A stretch of 64,000 nt of DNA from Autumnicola musiva (GTDB lineage Bacteria > Bacteroidota > Bacteroidia > Flavobacteriales > Flavobacteriaceae): NCBI RefSeq assembly GCF_031846585.1, contig NZ_JAVRHK010000002.1, positions 434,001 through 498,000 of the forward strand, read 5' to 3'. A program made the position numbers and the translations under genes. Of the stretch, positions 9,854-19,300 are shown one piece after another. The first letter of the stretch is position 1. Every line of letters begins with the position of its first letter. A model generated the notes under the pieces. The model saw only the letters and a list, made by a program, of their open reading frames with translations. It was not told where the DNA came from and did not search any database.

Positions 9854-11260
9854 ATGGCGTACCCATTTGAAAATTATACAACAGAACCTAAGACTCTGCA
9901 AAAGCAGACTAAGATACTAAATGGACACACCCCGGCCAGAGTAGAGGTAAATAGCAATAAATATCTAAAAATTGGCATCTGGTGTTATTTTTTGTTACTC
10001 ATTTTCGAAGGAGCACTTAGAAAATGGGGTATTCCTGCCTTATCAGCACCCCTCTTGGTAGTACGGGATCCAGTTGCTATATGGCTTATTTATAGCGCCT
10101 GGAAGAAAGATCTTTTTCCCTTTACTTTTTATCCCGCTGCCATGATTGTCCTGGGTATTACTGGTATGTGCGCTACCCTTGTTGTTGGTCACGGTAACCT
10201 GGCAGTGGCGCTGTTTGGAGCAAGGATCTTATTACTGCATTTTCCTTTGATGTTCGTGATTGGAAATGTTTTTAACAGAGAAGATGTTATTAAATTAGGA
10301 AAGGCCATTTTGGGGCTTTCTATACCTCTGGTAGTACTAACCGCAATGCAATTTTACAGTCCGCAGAGCGCCTTTGTTAACATGGGCGTTGGCGGAGATG
10401 CTGAAGGTTCAGGATTTAGTGGTGCAATGGGATTTTTCCGGCCTTCAGGCACTTTTTCATTTACAACGGGAAATTCTATGTTTTTTAGCCTGGTGGCCTG
10501 TTTCGTGCTCTTTTTCTGGGTTAGTAAAGTCCGGATTAACCGGATTCTGCTGGCAGCGGCAACTCTGGCTGTTTTAGCGTCTATCCCGCTGTCTATAAGT
10601 CGAAGTTTATTTTTCTCAATAGCAGTTGCCATTATCTTCACAGGATTGGCTATTTCAAGAAACCCACAGTATTTATCGCGAATGCTTATGGCCGCAGTCT
10701 GTATGGTGTTGCTGCTTACAGTTTTAAGTCAGACTTCTTTTTTTCAAACGGCTACAGCAGCTTTTGTAGCACGGTTTGAAAGTGCCAGTAGCATAGAGGG
10801 AGGGGTGGCCAGTTCATTAATTGAACGCTATTTTGGAAGTATGATAACTGCAATCTCCGGAAATAATGGTTTGCCTTTCTTTGGATATGGACTGGGACTA
10901 GGTACAAACGCAGGTAGTGCTATGCTTACCGGTGAGCGTTCCTTTTTAATAGCTGAAGGGGAATGGGCAAGGCTTATTGGTGAAATGGGATTTGTAATCG
11001 GGATGCTTGTAATACTTTTAAGGCTGGTATTTTGTCTTGATATTAGTATAAAAAGTTACAAAAGTCTGCAATACGAAAATTTACTGCCATGGATTTTGCT
11101 GAGTTTTGCTCTTATCACTATTCCGCAGGGGCAATGGGCGCAACCAACAGCACTTGGTTTTAGTACCTTAATAGGAGGGCTTGTTTTGGGAGCTTTAAAA
11201 GTGCCGGAAAAAGAACAGAAATCTAAGGGTGAAAATATTAAAGTTTCCGGAAGGATTTGA
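9854..11260 (+). CDS. Wzy-like polysaccharide polymerase / O-antigen ligase-domain protein
   Basis: 468-aa multi-pass membrane protein with a cytoplasmic N-terminal tail of about 35 residues, then about 10-12 hydrophobic helices. A long extracytoplasmic stretch near the middle to C-terminal third (about 310-360) carries the E-R-Y-F-G-S segment typical of Wzy/WaaL proteins. It probably polymerises lipid-linked repeat units on the periplasmic face, with the Wzx-like and Wzc-like proteins encoded upstream. Such proteins are poorly conserved, so the call rests on topology and context. Its stop lies just before the next gene's start. Confidence 0.78.
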   Translation: MAYPFENYTTEPKTLQKQTKILNGHTPARVEVNSNKYLKIGIWCYFLLLIFEGALRKWGIPALSAPLLVVRDPVAIWLIYSAWKKDLFPFTFYPAAMIVLGITGMCATLVVGHGNLAVALFGARILLLHFPLMFVIGNVFNREDVIKLGKAILGLSIPLVVLTAMQFYSPQSAFVNMGVGGDAEGSGFSGAMGFFRPSGTFSFTTGNSMFFSLVACFVLFFWVSKVRINRILLAAATLAVLASIPLSISRSLFFSIAVAIIFTGLAISRNPQYLSRMLMAAVCMVLLLTVLSQTSFFQTATAAFVARFESASSIEGGVASSLIERYFGSMITAISGNNGLPFFGYGLGLGTNAGSAMLTGERSFLIAEGEWARLIGEMGFVIGMLVILLRLVFCLDISIKSYKSLQYENLLPWILLSFALITIPQGQWAQPTALGFSTLIGGLVLGALKVPEKEQKSKGENIKVSGRI

Positions 11261-11271
11261 ATAAAAGATTA

Positions 11272-12447
11272 ATGAAAATAATTTTTTTTGCACACCCGGT
11301 TTTTATTAATCATCAAAGTATGCCCCGCTTTGCCCGAATGCTGGCTGAAGGAATGAAGGCAAGAAACCACGAGGTAGAAATTTGGTCTCCCAATGAATAT
11401 TTTCATAAATATCCATCAAAGGAAAACCTGAAAAAATGGATGGGCTATATCGATCAGTATTTACTTTTCCCTCTGGAAGTACGAAGAAAAAAAAGAAGGC
11501 TTGGGGAGAAAGTTTTATTTGTTTTTACAGATCATGCCCTGGGCCCGTGGGTAAAGCTTGTTGAAGACAATCCTCATGTGGTACATTGCCATGATTTTCT
11601 GGCTCAGCGTTCTGCAAAAAATGAAATTGCTGAACATAAAACCAGCTGGACGGGTAAGCAATATCAGGCTCTTATCAGAAATGGATATTCCAAAGGGAAA
11701 AATTTCATTTCTGTTTCAGAAAAAACCCGGAAAGATCTGGGCAGCTTTCTTAAAGAAAGACCGGTGCGTTCTGAAGTGGTATATAATGGATTGAACCGTT
11801 CCTTTGCTCCAAAAGAGCCTAATCGGGCAGGACGGATAGTTTCAGAAAAAACAGGAATTCCATTGGAAAATGGGTACATATTGCATGTGGGGGGCAATCA
11901 ATGGTACAAAAACAGGATTGGTATAATTCAAATTTATAATGCCTGGCGTATATTAAAAGGGCAGGAAGTACCATTATTGCTAATTGGGCAATCCCCATCA
12001 GAAGAATTAAAAAAAATCTATGGAGCTTCTCCTTTCAGAAAGGATATACATTTTATCGAGAATGCATCAGACGAGGTGGTGAAAAATGCCTATGCAGGAG
12101 CAAAAGTATTTCTTTTTCCATCCTTAGCAGAAGGTTTTGGCTGGCCTATAGCAGAAGCAATGGCGTCGGGTTGCCCCGTTATTACCACTAATGAAGCCCC
12201 TATGACCGAAGTTGGAGCAGAAGCGGCATTTTACATCAACAAGAAGCCTTGTACAGAACCAGAGGTTGAAGCCTGGGCCTCTGAAGCAGCTGAGGTATTA
12301 AATACAGTGATAAATTTAGAACAGAAAGAGCGGGAATTCTGGATAGAAAGGGGAATAATTAATGCCCAGAGATTTGATCAGAAAAAATCCCTGGACCGTA
12401 TTGAAAGAATTTATGCCGATATCCTGAAAAATTGTAAAAGCGCATGA
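11272..12447 (+). CDS. GT4-family glycosyltransferase
   Basis: GT-B enzyme, 391 aa from the ATG at 11272 (MKIIFFAHPVFINHQ). A TTG five codons earlier overlaps the polymerase stop codon and is less likely. The donor domain shows ILHVGGNQWYKNR, an FIENAS loop and the E-x7-E signature EGFGWPIAEAM with SGCPVITT. This N-terminal layout resembles mannosyl- or rhamnosyl-type GT4 enzymes but that is not diagnostic. It ends with an ATGA overlap with the next glycosyltransferase, suggesting coupled translation. Confidence 0.88.
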   Translation: MKIIFFAHPVFINHQSMPRFARMLAEGMKARNHEVEIWSPNEYFHKYPSKENLKKWMGYIDQYLLFPLEVRRKKRRLGEKVLFVFTDHALGPWVKLVEDNPHVVHCHDFLAQRSAKNEIAEHKTSWTGKQYQALIRNGYSKGKNFISVSEKTRKDLGSFLKERPVRSEVVYNGLNRSFAPKEPNRAGRIVSEKTGIPLENGYILHVGGNQWYKNRIGIIQIYNAWRILKGQEVPLLLIGQSPSEELKKIYGASPFRKDIHFIENASDEVVKNAYAGAKVFLFPSLAEGFGWPIAEAMASGCPVITTNEAPMTEVGAEAAFYINKKPCTEPEVEAWASEAAEVLNTVINLEQKEREFWIERGIINAQRFDQKKSLDRIERIYADILKNCKSA

Positions 12448-13664
12448 AAATACTTCACGTTATAGACGGTATGGATCCTGAATTGGGAGGGGTTTGCAAA
12501 GCAGTGCGCACTATAGTTAATGGACTCTCTGAAGAGGGAATAATTAATGAAGTAGTTACATTGGATTCTCCTGAAGCATCTTTTTTAGATATGGATTCTT
12601 TTCCGGTTTATGCTCTTGGACCAACACGGACAGCCTGGAGTTATAGCAAAAATTTTACGCCCTGGCTGGAGAAAAACCTGGGAGCATATAATTTCGTTAT
12701 TATTCATGGGCTTTGGCTTTATAATTCCTATGCGACATATAAAGTTCTGAGAGAATTAAAAAAAAGATCAGAAATAGATTTTCCACAGTTATACATCATG
12801 CCTCATGGGATGTTAGATCCTTACTTTCAAAAAGCAGGAGGTAGAAAATTAAAGGCAATCAGAAATAAATTCTACTGGAAATTTATAGAATCAAAAGTCA
12901 TTAATGGAGCTGATGGCCTTATTTTCACCTGTGAAGAAGAACGCCGGTTGGCTCATGAACCCTTTAATCCTTACCGGCCGGGGAGGGAGATAATATTAGG
13001 TTTAGGTACAGAAGCTCCTCCTGAGTATGAGCTGGCAATGACCAGGGCCTTTATTCAAAAATGTGAAGAACTGGAGGGACGTTCATATTTTCTTTTTCTT
13101 AGCAGGATTCATGAAAAGAAAGGAGTGGAAAAACTTTTGAACGCCTATGAAATTTTGATGAAAAAAACAGGAGCCGATACACCGGCATTGGTAATAGCAG
13201 GGCCCGGTAAAGAAACTCCCTATGGCAAACATCTGAAGGAACAGGTAGAGAAAAACAGAATTTTAAAAGATTCCGTTTTTTTTCCGGGGATGCTAGTCGA
13301 TAAGGCTAAATGGGGAGCTTTTTACGGTTGTGAAGCATTTATTTTGCCCAGTGAACAGGAAAACTTTGGAATTGCCATAGTTGAAGCACTTGCTTGTAAA
13401 AAAGCGGTACTTATCTCAGATCAAATTAATATTTGGAGAGAAATTTATGAAGCTTCTGCGGGGCTTATTGCACCTTCATCAATTTCGGGAACTCAGGAAT
13501 TATTAGAGAACTGGATGTCTTTGTCCTGTAATCAAAAGCAGGAGATGGAAAGAAATGCTGTTAACTGTTATAAAAAATTCTATGCGGTAGAATCTTTTGT
13601 GCAGCGCTGGAAAGAAAATTTATTAAAGCCCAATATCTCCCCTGTCCATTCTATGGTAGACTAG
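12444..13664 (+). CDS. GT4-family glycosyltransferase
   Basis: 406 aa, starting MKILHVIDGMDPELGG, the classic GT4 opening with a glycine loop. Donor domain: LFLSRIHEKKGVEKLL, VIAGPG, and a signature helix ENFGIAIVEALAC, which keeps the two glutamates. Starts inside the stop codon of the previous gene (ATGA). The next gene follows after 45 bp. Adds a sugar to the repeat; identity unknown. Confidence 0.88.
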   Translation: MKILHVIDGMDPELGGVCKAVRTIVNGLSEEGIINEVVTLDSPEASFLDMDSFPVYALGPTRTAWSYSKNFTPWLEKNLGAYNFVIIHGLWLYNSYATYKVLRELKKRSEIDFPQLYIMPHGMLDPYFQKAGGRKLKAIRNKFYWKFIESKVINGADGLIFTCEEERRLAHEPFNPYRPGREIILGLGTEAPPEYELAMTRAFIQKCEELEGRSYFLFLSRIHEKKGVEKLLNAYEILMKKTGADTPALVIAGPGKETPYGKHLKEQVEKNRILKDSVFFPGMLVDKAKWGAFYGCEAFILPSEQENFGIAIVEALACKKAVLISDQINIWREIYEASAGLIAPSSISGTQELLENWMSLSCNQKQEMERNAVNCYKKFYAVESFVQRWKENLLKPNISPVHSMVD

Positions 13665-13709
13665 AGGCTTTTTTAATTAGCTTAGACGCTATATCTCAAC
13701 TTTTACTTT

Positions 13710-14642
13710 ATGATTTCAGAAGCAAAAAATCCATTAATCACCTTGTACGGTTCTAATTATATAGAAAATGATTGGACACTGCCATGCATGAGAAGCTGGA
13801 GAAATATTTTAAACATTTCTCCTTCGGAATTTTACGTGCTTCCGGATAAGCCTCTTAGCAGGAAAGAAAGAGAGACTTTTTCTGCCATGGATTTTCAGGT
13901 ACTGGATGCTAATTCAAGGGTGGAAAAATTTCTTGCCAATTATCCGGCGTTAGATGAAATAAGAGTAAAAGATGGAACATGGAGGAAAATTATTGATGCC
14001 GCCATAATTTTTGCGGAAGTCCCGAAAATAACCATTATAGATACTGATGTTTTTATAAAAGACAAAGTATTTTTACCCATGGAAGGTTTTGATATCGCAT
14101 ATATGCGGGAAGATGTGCCGGCCTACCGGGGGAAATGGAATATGGCATGGAGGGAGAAAATGGTGCCTGCCCTAAATGCTGGTCTGGTAACAGTGGATCC
14201 TGCAATTATAGACTTTGATTATCTGGAAAAAATTGTTGCCAAATATTTAAAAAATTGTAAAAATTACTGGTGGTCGGAACAGTCGGCATGGGCCTGTCTT
14301 GCCGGAAGAACAAAGAAAAGAGCACTCTATAGCGGGCAACAGGTAAAGGTTACTTCAGGGATGCGAAAACGAACAGTTGTTGAAATTCAAAAAAATGGGT
14401 ACAAGTATTTTGGGAAAAAAGGGATGATCGAATCCTACGATGAGTTCAGGAATCTTTTGGACGGAGGATCCATCTTTCACTTTGCCGGGCCGGGGAAATA
14501 TATGTTTAAAGCCAGTTATAAAGATTTTAAAACTTCTATACAGCCTGATCCCGTGCAGATCGTAACTGAACCGGAAAATACCTTAAGTTTATCCGACAAA
14601 TTTTTTATTTCCATGAGACTCTATCTTAAAGAACATTTTTAA
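13710..14642 (+). CDS. Putative DxD-type glycosyltransferase, related in layout to the 6.5 kb gene
   Basis: 310-aa soluble protein with an early TLYGSNYIENDWTLPCM segment, a DxD-like motif in IIDTDVFI near residue 112, then LNAGLVTVD and, about 30 residues later, WWSEQSAWA. The order DxD, N-A-G, D/E-Q is the same as in the 289-aa protein at 6515, although the two are divergent. I infer a small GT-A-type transferase acting on the same polymer. Not a recognised named family to me; confidence in enzymatic class is moderate. Confidence 0.6.
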   Translation: MISEAKNPLITLYGSNYIENDWTLPCMRSWRNILNISPSEFYVLPDKPLSRKERETFSAMDFQVLDANSRVEKFLANYPALDEIRVKDGTWRKIIDAAIIFAEVPKITIIDTDVFIKDKVFLPMEGFDIAYMREDVPAYRGKWNMAWREKMVPALNAGLVTVDPAIIDFDYLEKIVAKYLKNCKNYWWSEQSAWACLAGRTKKRALYSGQQVKVTSGMRKRTVVEIQKNGYKYFGKKGMIESYDEFRNLLDGGSIFHFAGPGKYMFKASYKDFKTSIQPDPVQIVTEPENTLSLSDKFFISMRLYLKEHF

Positions 14643-14653
14643 ATTTTCCTGTT

Positions 14654-15241
14654 ATGATAAAGTCTGAAACTTTACAATTTTCATCTAAACATAATGAAGA
14701 CACTTTTTCCGGGCCTTCTTTTAGTTTGCAAAACAGGATAAGTAGGCTTATCTGGAATATCGTGTCATTTTTTTTATTCAGGTTTACTCCTAATCCGCTG
14801 CATGGCTGGAGAGCTTTTCTTTTGCGCTTATTTGGTGCAGAAGTAGGGAAAAAGGTTCATGTTTATCCTAAAGTAAAAATATGGGCCCCCTGGAATCTCA
14901 GCTTAGGGAATGAGTGCGGGATAGCAAATGGTGTAAACCTGTATTCGCAGGGGCGGATAAATATTGGAAAACGGGTGGTGGTCTCGCAGGGAGCTCATTT
15001 AGTAGCAGGTACCCATGATTATACAAAGCCTGGTTTTCCATTAATTACTTTTCCAATAAATATAGGGGACCATGTATGGATTGCAGCTGAAGCTTTTATT
15101 CATCCGGGAGTTAGAATTGGGGAAGGCAGTGTAATTGGAGCGCGTTCTGTGGTATCTAAAGATATGCCTTCCTGGATGGTATGTGCAGGCCATCCATGTG
15201 TACCATTGAAAGAAAGAAAACTGGAAGGGATAAAGAATTAA
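14654..15241 (+). CDS. WcaF-like hexapeptide acetyltransferase
   Basis: Left-handed beta-helix O-acetyltransferase of 195 aa. The N-terminal region (FTPNPLHGWRAFLLRLFGA) matches the colanic acid acetyltransferase WcaF and related proteins. Hexapeptide repeats follow (IWAPWNLSLG, GIANGVNLY, INIGKRVVV), the catalytic histidine region is GTHDYT, and the end is PGVRIGEGSVIGARSVVSKD. It would transfer acetyl from acetyl-CoA to a sugar of the polymer or intermediate. 11 bp after the preceding gene. With the WcaI-like gene at 17.8 kb it recalls colanic-acid-type clusters. Confidence 0.87.
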   Translation: MIKSETLQFSSKHNEDTFSGPSFSLQNRISRLIWNIVSFFLFRFTPNPLHGWRAFLLRLFGAEVGKKVHVYPKVKIWAPWNLSLGNECGIANGVNLYSQGRINIGKRVVVSQGAHLVAGTHDYTKPGFPLITFPINIGDHVWIAAEAFIHPGVRIGEGSVIGARSVVSKDMPSWMVCAGHPCVPLKERKLEGIKN

Positions 15242-15252
15242 TTATCAATATC

Positions 15253-16116
15253 ATGATTTCAATCGTAATTCTTACAAAAAATGAAGAAAAAGACCTGCCT
15301 CGCTGTTTAGATTCAGTTAGCTGGAGTGATGATGTCCATGTACTTGATTCAGGTAGTTCTGATGAAACTGTAAATATCGCTTTATTGCACGGAGCAAAAA
15401 TTAGCACAAACCCCTTCAGCAGTTTTGGGCAGCAAAGAAATTTTGCACTTGATGAGCTGGAAATAAGAAATGAATGGATATTATTTCTTGATGCAGATGA
15501 AGTAGTTACTTCTGAATTTAGAGCGGAAATGATAAAGGAAATTGAAAATTCCGGGAATGAAGTAGCGGGTTTTTATTGTTGCTGGAAAATGATGCTCTAC
15601 GGAAAATGGCTGAAATACTGTGATAATTTTCCAAAGTGGCAGTTTAGGTTGATGAGAAAAGGAAGAGCCAGGTTTACAGATTTTGGTCATGGGCAGAAAG
15701 AAGACCAGGTAAAGGGTAAAATTAAATATTTAAAGGAGCCCTATCTGCATTACGGATTTTCCAAAGGATGGTTTCACTGGATAGAAAGGCACAATAAATA
15801 TTCTTCCCAGGAAGCCCTTGCGCGTGCTCAAAAAAAATTACCGTTTAAACAAATATTTGCGCGGGATAGCAGCACTAGAAATCCCGCATTAAAACTATGG
15901 TTAAGCAGGCTGCCCGGCTGGCCATTTTTGAGGTTTTTCCAGGCATATTTTCTAAACCTGGGTTTTACAGAAGGGGTGCCGGGTTTCATTTATTGCGTTA
16001 ATATGGCATATTATGAATTCCTTATTCAAATTAAGATGAAAGAACAAAGAGATGAACTGAAGAAACCTGAAACATACAAATCGCTGTCTTCAGGCATAAA
16101 ATTGGAAAAAAGCTGA
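15253..16116 (+). CDS. Family 2 glycosyltransferase (WaaE/KdtX-like)
   Basis: 287 aa from the ATG at 15253 (MISIVILTKNEEKDLPRCL), chosen because this is the standard GT2 first strand; a longer frame would overlap the acetyltransferase. Motifs: SWSDDVHVLDSGS, the conserved FGQQRNFAL, LFLDADEVV near residue 80, then a basic/aromatic segment with the YLHYGFSKGWFHW block seen in LPS-core beta-glucosyltransferase-like proteins. A C-terminal hydrophobic helix could associate with the membrane. It likely adds a branch or early residue. Confidence 0.88.
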   Translation: MISIVILTKNEEKDLPRCLDSVSWSDDVHVLDSGSSDETVNIALLHGAKISTNPFSSFGQQRNFALDELEIRNEWILFLDADEVVTSEFRAEMIKEIENSGNEVAGFYCCWKMMLYGKWLKYCDNFPKWQFRLMRKGRARFTDFGHGQKEDQVKGKIKYLKEPYLHYGFSKGWFHWIERHNKYSSQEALARAQKKLPFKQIFARDSSTRNPALKLWLSRLPGWPFLRFFQAYFLNLGFTEGVPGFIYCVNMAYYEFLIQIKMKEQRDELKKPETYKSLSSGIKLEKS

Positions 16117-16151
16117 TATCTTTTTTTACATAAAACTATTATACTTCTGCT

Positions 16152-16772
16152 GTGATAACAAAAGAAAAAATAAATCGAACCGGGCAACCTGTTAATGCAG
16201 ATAATAAAGAGCTGCATTATTACGATCTTGATGGCACCCTTTCTTCATTGAACAGTACTTTTGACTTTATTTATGGTTATTTAAAGTATAGCAAGAAGTA
16301 CACGAGATTATATTTGGGGAAATTAATAATGCTTGTTCTCATTTATACAAGGACGTATCACCCCATCAAATCAAGAAGACTTCTTATAATGATATTTTTT
16401 CGCTATCTGAAAAAAGAAGCTCTTGAAGAATATTTTGAAGAAATTTACAGACCGATCTTCTTTAACTCTTTAACCTCTTTAGGCCATTTATTAATGAAGG
16501 ATCCAGCCAGGGCAGATGTGATGTTAACAGGATGTACAGAAATACCTGCAAAAAAAATAGCGGCACTTTTTGGATTTAAAAAATTGATTTCTACAGAATT
16601 TTTTTATAAAAACGGAAAAATTGAAAGTATTAAACAGGATACTTATGGGAATTTAAAGATAAAGTATATTTCCAAAGAAAGTGAGAGGATGATATACTAC
16701 ACCGATGATCTTCGCTCAGAAAAAAGCCTCATCTCCATTATGGATGAAATACTGGAAGTAAATAAAATTTGA
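16152..16772 (+). CDS. HAD-superfamily (IB-like) phosphatase
   Basis: 206-aa HAD hydrolase with a GTG start. Motif I is clear: YYDLDGTLSS near residue 25. A cap-like helical region follows. Motif II is degenerate, with LTGCTE near 128 where S-A-S is usual. Motif IV is a paired-acid YYTDD near 183. IB-type HADs of this length are phosphatases of small phosphorylated or polyprenyl-linked substrates. It is followed 64 bp later by a UbiA-like membrane protein, a pairing that elsewhere builds and dephosphorylates polyprenyl-phospho-sugar donors. That role is inference here. Confidence 0.7.
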   Translation: MITKEKINRTGQPVNADNKELHYYDLDGTLSSLNSTFDFIYGYLKYSKKYTRLYLGKLIMLVLIYTRTYHPIKSRRLLIMIFFRYLKKEALEEYFEEIYRPIFFNSLTSLGHLLMKDPARADVMLTGCTEIPAKKIAALFGFKKLISTEFFYKNGKIESIKQDTYGNLKIKYISKESERMIYYTDDLRSEKSLISIMDEILEVNKI

Positions 16773-16836
16773 CACTTCACACCTAAAATTACCTAATACC
16801 CTTAACAACCTCTGCAGTTAAAATGGCTTGTCTTAA

Positions 16837-17697
16837 ATGAAAAGCCTTTTAATGATGAAAGCTATGCGAACAGAATTTGGAATTCCACTTTTATATACAA
16901 TTAAGCGCTACAAAAAAAGGCATGAAAGTAACTGGGGCACTAGTATAGTCGCCTACTTTTCTTCAATGCTTAGGGATTATATCTGGATACCAATTTATAT
17001 TCTTCTGGTTACTGATGGTCCTTATTTGTTTCAGGTTTTAGGATTTTTGCTGCATCTGCTGGCGTTCTCTGTAGCGTATGAAGCAGGCTATATATATACA
17101 GATAATATTTCTGTTAAGAAAGAAAGCCCGGAAATCAGAAAGATTATTTACAAGCATGCTGTACCCGATACTCATACTTATATAGCCATTCTAATAAGGA
17201 TTTTGGTGTTGAGTTCCATGCTTATATTTATGCAGCCATGGTTAAGTCCGGAAATTACCGGCATGTATTTTTCTGTTTTTGTCATTTATTATATTTATGG
17301 AAATTTAGAGGAAAAATACAGGGTTCCTCTTTTTTTAATCCTTCGTTTTCTGAAAGGATTTGTTCCCTCCGCTTTCCTGCTATTGAGCCTGGAAAGTGTT
17401 CCGGTAATGTTGATCACCTTGCTGTTATTGGCTACAGCACTCTTTTTTACGATAGAATACGGAAGTAGAAAACTGGAACTTCCCTATATAAATGTACAGA
17501 TGATGAAATACGTATGGGTAAGATATCTTATTATTTTTGTATTTCTTGCTCCATACATAATTGTAGATCATATTCCGCTCAGGGATTTTAGTCTGGTCTT
17601 TACCATATATGTTGGTGTTCATATAAGTATGATTATCCTTTCACTTTTAAGGAAGGTAGTTAGCAGAGTTGCTCTTGCCGATTTAAAAAAATCCTGA
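16837..17697 (+). CDS. UbiA-like polytopic membrane protein (putative prenyltransferase, degenerate motifs)
   Basis: 286-aa membrane protein with about eight hydrophobic helices. After helix 2 it has YEAGYIYTDN near residue 81, which resembles the tyrosine-glycine lead-in to the first aspartate-rich motif of UbiA prenyltransferases; however the full N-D-x-x-D-x-x-x-D motif is absent and the second motif is not evident. It could be a divergent UbiA enzyme using a polyprenyl phosphate, or a non-catalytic relative. It sits between a HAD phosphatase and a WcaI-like transferase inside the polysaccharide cluster. Family assignment is tentative. Confidence 0.45.
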   Translation: MKSLLMMKAMRTEFGIPLLYTIKRYKKRHESNWGTSIVAYFSSMLRDYIWIPIYILLVTDGPYLFQVLGFLLHLLAFSVAYEAGYIYTDNISVKKESPEIRKIIYKHAVPDTHTYIAILIRILVLSSMLIFMQPWLSPEITGMYFSVFVIYYIYGNLEEKYRVPLFLILRFLKGFVPSAFLLLSLESVPVMLITLLLLATALFFTIEYGSRKLELPYINVQMMKYVWVRYLIIFVFLAPYIIVDHIPLRDFSLVFTIYVGVHISMIILSLLRKVVSRVALADLKKS

Positions 17698-17844
17698 CAA
17701 GCTTTTAATCTTATAGTTGGTTTCAAAGGAAATTTTTATTCCCTTATAGAAGGTAATTCTCCAATGTTTGGCTCGAAATCTAATTATTAAGTACTTAAAA
17801 GCTTTGAACATTTACATATACAGGTTTGCAAATTCAAAATTAGT

Positions 17845-19128
17845 ATGAACAAACGAATTTTATTAATAGGATATAATTTTTCACCCGAACCTACAGGTAT
17901 AGGGAAATATAGTGGGGAAATGGTGAATTGGCTGGCTAACAGGGGCTATGAATGCTCTGTGATTACCACATACCCCTATTACCCATTTTGGGCTATACAG
18001 GAACCTTACAGGAAACACCGGTTCTGGTTTAAAAAAGAAATTCAAAAGTCAGAATCCGGTGAGGAAATAAAAATTTACCGATGCCCCATGTATGTTCCTG
18101 CAGATCCCACAGGTGGAAAGAGAATGCTATCCGAAGGTACTTTTTTTAGCTCAGCTCTCCTGCAACTACTAAAAATCACATTTAATAAGAAATATGATGT
18201 GGTTATAACAGTGGTGCCTTCTTTTCACCTAGGTTTTCTGGGCAGGCTTTATAAAAAATTACGTAATGCTACTTTTGTTTATCATGTTCAGGACCTGCAA
18301 ATAGAAGCGGCGAGAGATCTTCAAATGATTAAATCCAACCGGCTTATCAATTTCTTATTGAAAGTAGAGAAATATTTTCTAGACGGAGCAGATGTGGTTA
18401 GTAGTATTTCAGAAGGAATGGTTACAAAAATTAAACAAAAAGCAGGAAAGGAAGTTTTTATGCTTCCTAACTGGGCCGATACCGATTTTTTTCATCCTGT
18501 ACCTGATAAAGAAGGCCTGAAGCAGCAGTTTGGTTTTGGAGGTAATGATAAAATTATTCTGTATTCAGGTGGAATAGGAGAAAAGCAAGGTTTAGAAGCT
18601 ATAATTCATGTGGCAGAATATTTCAGGCAGGATAGGAATGTGAAATTTGTAATATGTGGCTCGGGACCATATAAAAGAAAACTTCAAAACCTTACGGAAG
18701 AACTAAACCTTATAAACGTTATATTCTTTCCATTGCAGCCTATGGAAAAATTTAATCTGTTCCTAAACATGGCTGATGTGCATCTTGTAATTCAAAAAGC
18801 AACTGCCAGTGACCTAGTTATGCCTTCAAAATTAACCACTATTTTATCCGTGGGAGGTTTAGCTCTTATAACAGTAAATAAAGGTTCTGGCCTTTATGAT
18901 GTAGTTAAACAACATGATATGGGATTGCTGATAAAAGCTGAAGATCTGACTGCTTTAAAAGAAGGTGTAATAAATGCTCTGGATTCTTCAAAGCATGCAT
19001 CAATTCGGAAGAATGCCCGTGCTTATGCACAAGAATATCTTGCTATAGATAATGTGATGACTTCTTTTGAAAATCATGTTTTGCTTCAGGAGGATAAAAA
19101 AGTCCTTCATAACGCCTATGATGCCTAA
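17845..19128 (+). CDS. WcaI-like GT4 glycosyltransferase
   Basis: 427 aa. N-terminus RILLIGYNFSPEPTGIGKYS and TTYPYYPFW are hallmarks of WcaI, the putative colanic-acid fucosyltransferase family. It keeps HVQDLQIEAA near residue 150, LPNWAD, and a donor-site region LYSGGIGEKQGLE. The E-x7-E helix is replaced by the ATASDLVMPSKL segment usual for this subfamily. It is the last gene of the cluster on this strand, preceded by a 147-bp gap that may hold its own promoter. Downstream the next gene is convergent. Confidence 0.9.
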   Translation: MNKRILLIGYNFSPEPTGIGKYSGEMVNWLANRGYECSVITTYPYYPFWAIQEPYRKHRFWFKKEIQKSESGEEIKIYRCPMYVPADPTGGKRMLSEGTFFSSALLQLLKITFNKKYDVVITVVPSFHLGFLGRLYKKLRNATFVYHVQDLQIEAARDLQMIKSNRLINFLLKVEKYFLDGADVVSSISEGMVTKIKQKAGKEVFMLPNWADTDFFHPVPDKEGLKQQFGFGGNDKIILYSGGIGEKQGLEAIIHVAEYFRQDRNVKFVICGSGPYKRKLQNLTEELNLINVIFFPLQPMEKFNLFLNMADVHLVIQKATASDLVMPSKLTTILSVGGLALITVNKGSGLYDVVKQHDMGLLIKAEDLTALKEGVINALDSSKHASIRKNARAYAQEYLAIDNVMTSFENHVLLQEDKKVLHNAYDA

Positions 19129-19300
19129 AAAGAAAATTTGTTGAGGTCATATTGAGAATACGCAATTTTTGTAAAAAGTAAATTCTGCCAGGCTAAATCC
19201 AATTTGCCGGCATGGCAGACCTGTTTCAGCATCCATTCTACAATTAGAAAATCACCAACCCTGCACTTAACTTACTTTGAAGGCAGGATAATTAAAATTC

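Noticed and set aside
19180..19240. A TCTGCCA/TGGCAGA inverted repeat between convergent genes as a terminator.
   Set aside because: Loop of about 20 nt and no T tract on either strand.
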